Positions 1 to 5,321 of a DNA stretch of 5,321 nt are shown here, one piece after another. Within the stretch, counting starts at the first letter, position 1, and each line of letters begins with the position of its first letter. Source of the DNA: Frankiales bacterium (GTDB taxonomy: Bacteria > Actinomycetota > Actinomycetes > JAFAQI01); assembly GCA_019246495.1 (NCBI GenBank), contig JAFAQI010000083.1:1-5321 (forward strand). Direction: 5' to 3'. A program made the position numbers and the translations under genes. Below the pieces are notes generated by a model. That model was not told the origin of the DNA and ran no database searches. It saw only the letters and a program-made list of their open reading frames with translations.

Positions 1-739
1 CCGCGAGATGTACGACGCTGGACACACTGATCGCAACGACGACGAACAGCAGCAGCGCGATGAGGTTGTCCGGCTCACCGATCGTGAACGTGTGCAGTGG
101 TGGAGTGAAGTACCAGTTCACCAGCAGGCTGCTCGCGACCGCTGCGACGACCGCGGGCCAGAACCCACCGATGACGGCAATCGCGACGACAAGGCTGAGG
201 AAGAACAGCAGGTCGTCGGTCAGCGACAGATGCTGCCGGTCGGCAGCGAGCGCTGCGGTCAGGCCGGGCAGGGCGATGGCAGCAACGCCGATCGCGAGTG
301 CCACACGGGCCGGCGGCACGGCACCGCCGAAGCCCGACCTGCGCCGATCGTCCACGTCGTCCAGTGTGCGCCTCGTCGCGGCGTTGCGCCGCCTGACCAG
401 GATGCCGATGCCCGTGGCGGCGACAGCGGCGCCGACGCAGGACACCAGCCCGCGGACCGACGCGGTTCCGCCGAGACGCAGTTCGCCGTACGGCGCCGCG
501 GAGAACGCTGTCGCGGTCCACCAGCCCAGCACGGCGATCGCCGCGCATCCCGCCGGCGGGGTGACGAGACAGACCGCACCGCACACCACGGCGCAGGAGG
601 TGACCACGACGGCGACCGGCGGATGGATCACTGCCGCGACGGCACCGACGAGCAGCAGCAACCCTCCGGCTGCGGGCAGCGTAAAGGCGGCCGGCACCGC
701 TTCGTGTCCGGCCGCGCCCAGACGTTGTCGAACAGTCAT
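1..739 (-). CDS. DUF4118 (KdpD-type) membrane sensor, probable histidine kinase; C-terminus beyond window
   Basis: The visible 246 codons run from ATG at 739-737 to the window edge without a stop; an in-frame TGA at 748-746 rules out a longer start. Residues about 22-114 form a first hydrophobic block of three or four membrane segments, followed by a charged loop rich in Arg and Asp (116-135). A second block (about 145-246) has the pattern of DUF4118, the four-helix membrane domain of KdpD: the stretch SSLLVNWYFTPPLHTFTI at 203-220, then EPDNLIALLLFVVVAISV. In this family the domain precedes GAF and/or HisKA/HATPase_c domains, so the missing part is probably a kinase core, but that is not seen. 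The N-terminal KdpD/Usp cytosolic domain of classical KdpD is absent; the membrane region starts almost at once. The gene is divergent from the KimA-like permease, which supports a potassium or osmotic sensing role by inference. The ribosome binding site is weak. A DUF4118 protein without a kinase core remains possible. Confidence 0.8.
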   Translation of the reverse strand, partial: MTVRQRLGAAGHEAVPAAFTLPAAGGLLLLVGAVAAVIHPPVAVVVTSCAVVCGAVCLVTPPAGCAAIAVLGWWTATAFSAAPYGELRLGGTASVRGLVSCVGAAVAATGIGILVRRRNAATRRTLDDVDDRRRSGFGGAVPPARVALAIGVAAIALPGLTAALAADRQHLSLTDDLLFFLSLVVAIAVIGGFWPAVVAAVASSLLVNWYFTPPLHTFTIGEPDNLIALLLFVVVAISVSSVVHLA

Positions 740-779
740 GCGTGCTCAGCACAACCTGCGCGCACGTCCCGCGGGCGGA

Positions 780-819
780 TCTTGACGCGTTCTTGACGCA
801 CCGGCCCGGAGTCTTGACG
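780..819 (+). repeat. Three phased direct repeats TCTTGACG, putative response-regulator boxes
   Basis: Exact copies of TCTTGACG lie at 780-787, 791-798 and 812-819; the first two extend to TCTTGACGC. Start-to-start distances are 11 and 21 bp, about one and two helical turns, so all copies face the same side of the DNA. Tandem sites at 11-bp spacing are characteristic of OmpR/PhoB-family response regulators, which bind as head-to-tail dimers. The core TTGACG also resembles a sigma-70 -35 box, but no -10 hexamer lies 16-18 bp downstream of any copy. The cognate regulator is not in the window; a KdpE-like protein encoded after the DUF4118 sensor is the natural candidate. Confidence 0.55.
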
Positions 820-851
820 TGACGCTGAGTGCTGGGGGCGCGGGAAGAACC

Positions 852-857
852 TAGCGT
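852..857 (+). promoter_or_regulatory. Candidate -10 element (TAGCGT) for a leaderless permease transcript
   Basis: TAGCGT fits the actinobacterial -10 consensus TANNNT and ends 6 bp before the ATG at 864, so transcription would begin at or next to the start codon. The only purine-rich stretch upstream, GGAAGAA at 843-849, ends 14 nt before the ATG, which is far for a ribosome binding site; this also favours leaderless translation. No good -35 lies 16-18 bp upstream (around 828-835), in keeping with an activator-dependent promoter. This is inferred from sequence alone. Confidence 0.35.
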
Positions 858-863
858 CGCTTC

Positions 864-2825
864 ATGAGCCCGATCGGGGCGGTCAAACGGCTGTTCGTCG
901 GCCGTCCTTTGAGCAGCCGTCAGATGCACGAGACGCTGCTGCCCAAGTGGTTGGCGCTTCCCGTCTTCTGCTCCGACCCGATCTCGTCGGTTGCCTATGC
1001 GACCGAGCAGATCGTGCTCGTTCTCGCCTTCGGAGGAGCGGCCTATCTGTCGTTCACGAGCTGGGTGGCGGCGGCGGTTGCCGCGCTGCTCGTGATCGTG
1101 GTTCTGTCCTACCGGCAGACGTGTGTCGCCTACCCCAATGGCGGTGGTGCGTTTGCCGTCAGTCTCGACAACTTCGGTCCGCCGGCCGCGCTTGTCGCGG
1201 CGAGTGCGTTGCTCGTCGACTATGTGATGACGGTCGCTGTGTCCGTTGTCTCCGGCGTGATCGCGATCACCAGCGCGGTGCCGTCGCTGACCCGGCACAC
1301 GGTCGCGTTGTGCGTCGGATTCGTCGTCCTGCTCATGCTCGCGAACCTGCGCGGCGTGAAGGAGTCCGGCCGCGCATTCGCCGTGCCGACCTACACGTTC
1401 ATCGCGCTGACCTATCTGATGTTCGTCGTGGCGATCGTGCAGGGTCTGCGCGGACATCTGCCCGCGGCGTCGACCGTTCACCTGCAGCTGCACCGCACCG
1501 AGCGGGTGGGCGGGTTGTTCACGATGCTGTTGGTGATGCGGGCGTTCGCCTCGGGTTGCACCGCACTCACGGGAGTCGAGGCGATCAGCAACGGCGTACC
1601 CGCGTTCCGCAAGCCGAAGTCCCGCAACGCGGCCACGACGCTGACGCTCATGGGTGTGCTCGCGGTGAGCATGTTCGTCGGCGTCACCGTGCTCGCGTTG
1701 CATCTGCACGCACACGCACTCGCGTCGGGCAACCCGTCAGTGATCTCGCAGCTCGCGGCCGCGGTGTTCGGCGGCAAGGCGTTCCTCTTCTACCTCTACC
1801 AGGCGGCAACCGCCGGGATCCTCATCCTCGCCGCCAACACCGCCTTCAACGGTTTTCCCGTGCTCGCGTCGATCCTCGCGCAGGAGCGCTACCTGCCGCG
1901 CCAGCTGCACAACCGGGGCGACAAGCTCGTCTTCAGCAACGGCATCGTGCTGCTCGGCGGGTTCGCCACCGCGCTGATCGTCGGGTTCAACGGCAGCCTC
2001 GATCATCTGATCCAGCTCTACATCATCGGCGTCTTCACGTCCTTCACACTCAGCCAGGCAGGCATGGTCCGGCACTGGAACCGGTCGCTCGACACTGCTG
2101 CTCCGGACGCCGCACGCCGGATGCGCGTCTCGCGCGCGATCAACATGTTGGGTGCGGGCTCGACGGCGCTCGTCCTGCTGATCGTGCTCTATTCGAAGGT
2201 GACGCACGGCGCATGGATCGCGATTCTCGCGATGATCGTCATGTATCTGCTGATGCGCGCGATCCACGCGCACTACGACGCCGTCTCGACCGAGCTCGAG
2301 GTCTCCTCCGCCGTGCGACCGCTGCTTCCGGCACGGAATCACGCGGTGGTCCTCGTGTCGCGCTTGCACCTGCCGACACTGCGCGCGGTCGCCTATGCAA
2401 AGGCAACGCGGCCGAGCAGCCTCGTTGCCGTCACCATCCGCACCGATGAGTCGGACACCGAGCGCCTCGTCCGGGCGTGGGACGAACATGCCGTCGACGT
2501 CCCGCTCGTGATCCTGGACTCGCCCTACCGGGAGATCACCCGGCCGTTGCTCGACTACCTGCGCGGCCTGCGTCGCGAATCACCCCGCGATGTCGTGACC
2601 GTGTTCATTCCTGAGTACGTCGTCGGCCGGTGGTGGGAGCAGTTGCTGCACAACCAGAGCGCACTGCGGCTGAAGGCGCGACTGCTCTTCGAGCCCGGAG
2701 TCATGGTGACGAGCGTCCCCTGGCAGTTGCGGTCGACCCACGTGCCGGCAAGCCCGGCCATAGTCGATCCGGTCCATGCCCCAACCGGACGAGCCGGGTC
2801 GCATGTGGCCGGAAGTAACCATTGA
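864..2825 (+). CDS. KimA-like potassium importer (APC/KUP superfamily) with Usp-like cytosolic tail
   Basis: This 653-residue protein very probably imports K+ across the cytoplasmic membrane, with H+ as co-ion if it works like B. subtilis KimA (607 residues). About twelve membrane segments occupy residues 28-466. The first contains SDPISSVAYATEQ (37-49), giving Asp38 and Tyr45; a later one has LLVDYVMTVAVSV (116-128), giving Asp119, Thr123 and Ser127; ALTGVEA (234-240) gives Thr236 and Glu239. As I recall the KimA structure, these match K+-coordinating residues Asp36, Tyr43, Asp117, Thr121, Ser125, Thr230 and Glu233, with identical spacing inside each motif. Residues 490-620 form an alpha/beta domain resembling the Usp-like tail of KimA and of mycobacterial Rv2690c-type permeases, ending in the block FIPEYVVGRWWEQLLHNQSA (581-600). 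Residues 625-653 are a low-complexity tail. The protein looks intact. The phased repeats upstream suggest control by a response regulator. Many databases label such proteins simply 'APC family permease' or amino acid permease. Confidence 0.85.
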   Translation: MSPIGAVKRLFVGRPLSSRQMHETLLPKWLALPVFCSDPISSVAYATEQIVLVLAFGGAAYLSFTSWVAAAVAALLVIVVLSYRQTCVAYPNGGGAFAVSLDNFGPPAALVAASALLVDYVMTVAVSVVSGVIAITSAVPSLTRHTVALCVGFVVLLMLANLRGVKESGRAFAVPTYTFIALTYLMFVVAIVQGLRGHLPAASTVHLQLHRTERVGGLFTMLLVMRAFASGCTALTGVEAISNGVPAFRKPKSRNAATTLTLMGVLAVSMFVGVTVLALHLHAHALASGNPSVISQLAAAVFGGKAFLFYLYQAATAGILILAANTAFNGFPVLASILAQERYLPRQLHNRGDKLVFSNGIVLLGGFATALIVGFNGSLDHLIQLYIIGVFTSFTLSQAGMVRHWNRSLDTAAPDAARRMRVSRAINMLGAGSTALVLLIVLYSKVTHGAWIAILAMIVMYLLMRAIHAHYDAVSTELEVSSAVRPLLPARNHAVVLVSRLHLPTLRAVAYAKATRPSSLVAVTIRTDESDTERLVRAWDEHAVDVPLVILDSPYREITRPLLDYLRGLRRESPRDVVTVFIPEYVVGRWWEQLLHNQSALRLKARLLFEPGVMVTSVPWQLRSTHVPASPAIVDPVHAPTGRAGSHVAGSNH

Positions 2826-2886
2826 TTCTCGTGTGACTGGAGAGAACCGTGGGTTGTGCGGCACGCGCTGCGCACGATGTCGGTCC

Positions 2887-2894
2887 GGGGGGAG
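2887..2894 (+). promoter_or_regulatory. Shine-Dalgarno sequence deciding the start of the Vps62-like gene
   Basis: GGGGGGAG ends 9 nt before ATG 2904, a near-ideal strength and spacing, and supports that start. The competing in-frame GTG at 2856 also has a purine-rich stretch upstream (GGAGAGAA, 2839-2846) at a somewhat long spacing of 9-13 nt depending on the bases paired. ATG 2877 has no convincing site. The 16 extra residues of the GTG form are basic but not hydrophobic, so they would not add a signal peptide. Confidence 0.5.
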
Positions 2895-2903
2895 CGATCC
2901 ACG

Positions 2904-4964
2904 ATGGGCTGGAATCTGCCGAGCACACCTGCTGACAGCGACTACGACGGGATCGACGACGCGCTCGAGATGGCGCTCGCGGCGCGCTATGCGCCGGTGA
3001 TCCTGTTCCACCCGTCGGAGATGAACTACCCGGCACGCGTCGAGTGGTTCGCCGAGAAGGTGCAGATGCAGTTCGTGCTGCCGGACGGCACGACCAAGCC
3101 GGTCGACACATCGACCGGCCAGCCCTGGCCGGCGGGCACCGACGCGCTGAGCATCCTGTCCGGTGACCGCACCCACACCGGCTGGTCGACGCCACTCGGC
3201 GTGACGACGAACGACCCGGCGCCCGACATCAACACTCCGCACGACGGCGCGATCTTCCTGTCCGACATCCAGGGTGACGACCGGTTGGGGCAGCACGACA
3301 ACACCTCACCGCCTCGGCCCGAGCCCGAGACGTGGACGACGTACTGCCACGTCTATCCGACCAGCGACGGCGGCGTCACGATCTCCTACTGGCACTTCTT
3401 CGCTTACAACGAGGTGACGCACCTCGGCACGTCGACCGGTAGCCACAGCAGCGACTGGGATGCGTGCATCCATGTGCACCTCGACAGCTCGCTGCAACCG
3501 GTCGGAGTGACCTACAGCCGGCACTCCGACGACCATCCCGGCACGCGGAAGCCGTGGGCGGGGCTGACCGAGACGATCCTCGGCACCACTGTCACAAGCC
3601 CGATCACGGTGGTGCGGGACAACGCCGGCAACAAGACGCATCCGGTGGTCCTGCTCGACGCCGGTCGGCACGCGTCGTTCTGGTCTCCGGCGGACTGCGA
3701 CGCTGCGCCGTATCACGGTGACCGCGTGGACACGGTCGATCCGGCCGCGCTCTCCAACGGGGTCGTCTGGGAGACCTGGCCCGGCGGCCACATCACGCAG
3801 AAGGGCCAGATCGACCATCAGCTCGCGTCATCTCAGGTCGAGGTGTCGAGCGAGCAGTTGGTGAACCTCGGGGAGTACCTGCCCGGGCCGGCCATGGGCA
3901 ACGCTCCGGTCGGCGCGGGTGTGGTGCTGCCGTCCGGAAGCAACGAGTGGCTCCGCTACGCCGGCTACTGGGGGGAGCTGCCGCACCCGAACATCGGCGG
4001 CGCGGGCGTCCCCGGGCGAGGGCCGGCGTTCCAGGGATGGACGGGGTCGTCCTACTGCGCGTGGTACGTCAACGCCGCGAGCAGCCCAGCGAGTGTCTCG
4101 AGCGGCGCGATGTGGCGTACGCCACCGACGATCGTCGTGACGACCGTCGATGCGACACATGTGCGCGCGACCGTTGTCTCGTCCTCCACCGCCACGGCGT
4201 ATGGCCAGCCGACGCTCACGGCTTGGGGCACGACACCGGATGGGCACATCGTGCCGATCGACGCGGCGCAGCCGATCGACCTCACGCTGCTTCGGTCGCT
4301 GTCATTCGTCGCTGTCGATGCGCTCAACAACGAGGCAACGAAGACCATCACGTCGTTCATCACACCGACGGTCGTGACCACGCCGGCCCCGCCCAACGTG
4401 GACGGCAGCGCGACCCAGGTGCTGGTGACGGTGATCGACTCGTTCACGCAGGAGGAGGTCCCGGCATCGGTCGTCATCGGCACGCAGGCCTTCCCCTGCG
4501 GCAAGCCGTTCACCTACACGTTCCACAAGGTGCGCCCGCGGATCGTGGGTGTCACGCAAGGCGCTTGCCTTGGCGGAAAGGCGTCCGTGTTGACGACGAC
4601 GACCGACCTTGCGATCGGCACCTTGCACATTCCAGAGCTGTCGAACCAGTGCGTGTACTTCGACACAACGACGACGGTCACCGGCCACGTCAAGTGCACC
4701 GGCTCGCGGAGCATTCCGCACGTGGCGCAATTCAACAGCCGGGAGCTTCAGCGGCTGGCGCAGTTCATCATCGATCACAGCGGCGACCCGGTGAGCACCG
4801 AAGGTTGGCAGAAGGTGGCGCAGGCCAAGACGGTCGCAGAGGTCAACGCCGCGGTGAGCGATTTGCTCGCGCGACGGGTGCCGATCGAGATCCCGGGGCA
4901 GCGGATGCGCGACGACGCCGGTCATCCGCTGAACCTGACGCTGCCGCTGCAGCCGCGTCACTAG
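2904..4964 (+). CDS. Vps62-like domain protein with C-terminal beta-sandwich domains, function unknown
   Basis: The protein has 686 residues from ATG 2904, chosen for its ribosome binding site; GTG 2856 would give 702. Residues 11-22 (DSDYDGIDDALE) resemble the Ca2+-binding loop of thrombospondin type 3 or dockerin repeats. Residues about 23-390 resemble the Vps62 family (Pfam PF06101; DUF946 in plants): LAARYAPVILFHPSEMNYP (25-43), YWHFFAYNE (162-170), HSSDWDACIHVHLD (181-194), HPVVLLDAGRHASFWS (246-261), NLGEYLPGPAMGN (321-333) and the Gly/Trp-rich end WLRYAGYWGELPHPNIGG (349-366). Residues 405-490 look like an Ig-like beta domain. Residues 503-578 (VLVTVIDSFTQEEVPASVVI onward) look like a carboxypeptidase-regulatory-like beta domain, and a mixed helical tail follows. 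There are eight cysteines (148, 188, 265, 385, 532, 555, 583, 598), which would suit an exported protein, yet no signal peptide or membrane segment is visible. The biochemical role is not established. Gene and domain boundaries are firm to moderate; the family name rests on my reading of motifs. Confidence 0.7.
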   Translation: MGWNLPSTPADSDYDGIDDALEMALAARYAPVILFHPSEMNYPARVEWFAEKVQMQFVLPDGTTKPVDTSTGQPWPAGTDALSILSGDRTHTGWSTPLGVTTNDPAPDINTPHDGAIFLSDIQGDDRLGQHDNTSPPRPEPETWTTYCHVYPTSDGGVTISYWHFFAYNEVTHLGTSTGSHSSDWDACIHVHLDSSLQPVGVTYSRHSDDHPGTRKPWAGLTETILGTTVTSPITVVRDNAGNKTHPVVLLDAGRHASFWSPADCDAAPYHGDRVDTVDPAALSNGVVWETWPGGHITQKGQIDHQLASSQVEVSSEQLVNLGEYLPGPAMGNAPVGAGVVLPSGSNEWLRYAGYWGELPHPNIGGAGVPGRGPAFQGWTGSSYCAWYVNAASSPASVSSGAMWRTPPTIVVTTVDATHVRATVVSSSTATAYGQPTLTAWGTTPDGHIVPIDAAQPIDLTLLRSLSFVAVDALNNEATKTITSFITPTVVTTPAPPNVDGSATQVLVTVIDSFTQEEVPASVVIGTQAFPCGKPFTYTFHKVRPRIVGVTQGACLGGKASVLTTTTDLAIGTLHIPELSNQCVYFDTTTTVTGHVKCTGSRSIPHVAQFNSRELQRLAQFIIDHSGDPVSTEGWQKVAQAKTVAEVNAAVSDLLARRVPIEIPGQRMRDDAGHPLNLTLPLQPRH

Positions 4965-5321
4965 CTCTTCGCGCCGCCGGTGGCGTCGCCCGACCCGGGC
5001 GGCGTCGCCGCGCCGTCGCCGAGGGACACCTGCATGATGACCGTGTCCAGCCAGCGGCCGAACTTCCAGCCCACGTCGTGCAGTACGCCGACCGTGGTGA
5101 AGCCGGAGCGTTCGTGCAGCCGGATCGACGCGGTGTTGGCGCTGTCGCCGACCACCGCGATGAGCTGGCGCCGGCCGGCTGCTGTGCAACGGGCGACCAG
5201 CGCGTCGAGCAGTTGCGTCCCGATGCCTCGGCCGGCCGCGGCCGGGTCGACGTAGACGGAGTCCTCGGCGGTGTGCAGATATGCCGGACGTGGCCGGTAG
5301 GTCGCGGCGTAGGCGAAGCCC
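4961..5321 (-). CDS. GNAT acetyltransferase, PAT/YncA (phosphinothricin acetyltransferase-like) type; N-terminus beyond window
   Basis: Reading in from the right edge gives 119 residues ending at TAG (4963-4961). It is a cytosolic acetyl-CoA-dependent N-acetyltransferase of the PAT/Bar/YncA type, whose members acetylate small amines such as phosphinothricin, methionine sulfone or sulfoximine. Visible signatures are YRPRPAYLHTAEDSVYVDP (8-26), the acetyl-CoA pyrophosphate loop AGRGIGTQLL (29-38), the strand RQLIAVVGDSANTASIRLHE (51-70) with the typical N-x-x-S, and HDVGWKFGRWLDTVIMQVSL (81-100). The first Gln/Arg of the usual Q/R-x-x-G-x-G/A motif is Ala29 here. A Gly/Ala/Pro-rich tail of about 18 residues follows the conserved core. 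The missing N-terminus is probably about 55-60 residues. The exact substrate cannot be told from sequence; true herbicide resistance should not be assumed. It converges with the Vps62-like gene and overlaps it by 3 bp. Confidence 0.85.
   Translation of the reverse strand, partial: GFAYAATYRPRPAYLHTAEDSVYVDPAAAGRGIGTQLLDALVARCTAAGRRQLIAVVGDSANTASIRLHERSGFTTVGVLHDVGWKFGRWLDTVIMQVSLGDGAATPPGSGDATGGAKS
4982..5006 (+). terminator. Candidate U-less hairpin terminator after the Vps62-like gene
   Basis: In + strand RNA, 4982-4992 (GGCGTCGCCCG) pairs with 4996-5006 (CGGGCGGCGTC) around the loop ACC, giving 11 pairs, two of them G-U and nine Watson-Crick. The hairpin starts 17 nt after the stop codon at 4964 and lies inside the acetyltransferase tail on the other strand. 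No T-run follows, as in many proposed actinobacterial terminators. On the - strand the two G-U pairs become A-C mismatches, so the structure favours the + transcript. High GC makes chance hairpins common, so confidence is low. Confidence 0.3.

Larger units (their letters stand above)
740..863. promoter_or_regulatory. Divergent intergenic control region between sensor and KimA-like permease
   Basis: These 124 bp separate the start codons of two divergent genes and contain no plausible small gene. They hold three TCTTGACG repeats (780-819), a TANNNT -10-like hexamer facing the permease (852-857), and an 11-bp near-palindrome GTGCTCAGCAC at 742-752, next to the sensor start. The reverse complement of 848-853 (TAGGTT) also fits TANNNT, so a sensor promoter could overlap the permease -10. 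Shared regulation of both genes is an inference from this layout. Confidence 0.55.

Noticed and set aside
742..752. Palindrome GTGCTCAGCAC next to the sensor start as an operator
   Set aside because: The arms are only 5 bp and there is no second copy in the window, so it is not distinguishable from chance.
8..796. Long + strand open frames (8-796 and 60-785) over the left end
   Set aside because: They are antisense to the DUF4118 reading frame, which has clear membrane-protein composition and family motifs; the + products are compositionally biased and featureless.
814..819. TTGACG of the third repeat as an ordinary sigma-70 -35 box
   Set aside because: The nearest -10-like hexamer downstream (TAGCGT, 852-857) is 32 bp away and nothing suitable lies at 16-18 bp; the same holds for the other two copies.
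75..1715. A 546-codon open frame on the - strand spanning the sensor, the intergenic region and half the permease
   Set aside because: Its product is low-complexity and Arg/Asp/His-rich, has no recognisable domain, and lies antisense to the permease and out of frame with the sensor; such frames arise by chance in high-GC coding DNA.
2826..2903. A terminator or promoter between the permease and Vps62-like genes
   Set aside because: The only inverted repeat (GTGCG/CGCAC, 2856-2875) is short with a 10-nt loop and no T-run, and no convincing -35/-10 pair is visible, so neither can be called.
4302..5189. A 295-codon - strand frame crossing the Vps62-like gene and the acetyltransferase
   Set aside because: It is Arg-rich and out of frame with the true acetyltransferase, whose motifs (AGRGIG, NTASIRLHERSGF) are in another frame.

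Overview
The window is high-GC DNA with the strong G/C bias at third codon positions typical of an Actinomycetota chromosome. The proteins have actinobacterial character: a DUF4118 sensor with an extra membrane region, a KimA-like permease with a Usp-like tail, and a PAT/YncA-type acetyltransferase. I cannot name a genus. No RNA genes, insertion sequences, CRISPR arrays or phage genes are visible. The coding content is two + strand genes flanked by two - strand genes that run off the window edges.

Left part (1-863): a - strand gene begins at 739 and leaves the window at base 1. Its visible 246 residues are almost all membrane segments and end in a clear DUF4118 (KdpD-type) membrane domain, so it is probably the front of a KdpD-like sensor histidine kinase. 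A 124-bp divergent intergenic region (740-863) separates it from a KimA-like potassium importer. That region holds three copies of TCTTGACG in helical phase (starts 780, 791 and 812), which look like binding sites for an OmpR/PhoB-type response regulator. A -10-like element sits 6 bp before the permease ATG. The likely reading is a potassium-responsive unit: a membrane sensor, an unseen partner regulator, and a divergently transcribed importer.

Middle (864-4964): the 653-residue permease keeps the acidic and hydroxyl residues that coordinate K+ in Bacillus subtilis KimA and has a cytosolic Usp-like C-terminal domain. After a 78-bp gap follows a 686-residue protein (702 if a GTG start is used). 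It has a calcium-loop-like motif at its extreme N-terminus, a Vps62-like domain, and two beta-rich Ig/CarboxypepD_reg-like segments. Its function is unknown and it has no visible signal peptide. It is the least understood gene here.

Right end (4961-5321): a - strand GNAT acetyltransferase, truncated at its N-terminus by the window edge, converges on the Vps62-like gene. Their two stop codons interlock in one CTAG. A strong GC hairpin without a U-tract lies 17 nt past the Vps62-like stop, inside the acetyltransferase tail, and may end the + strand transcript.
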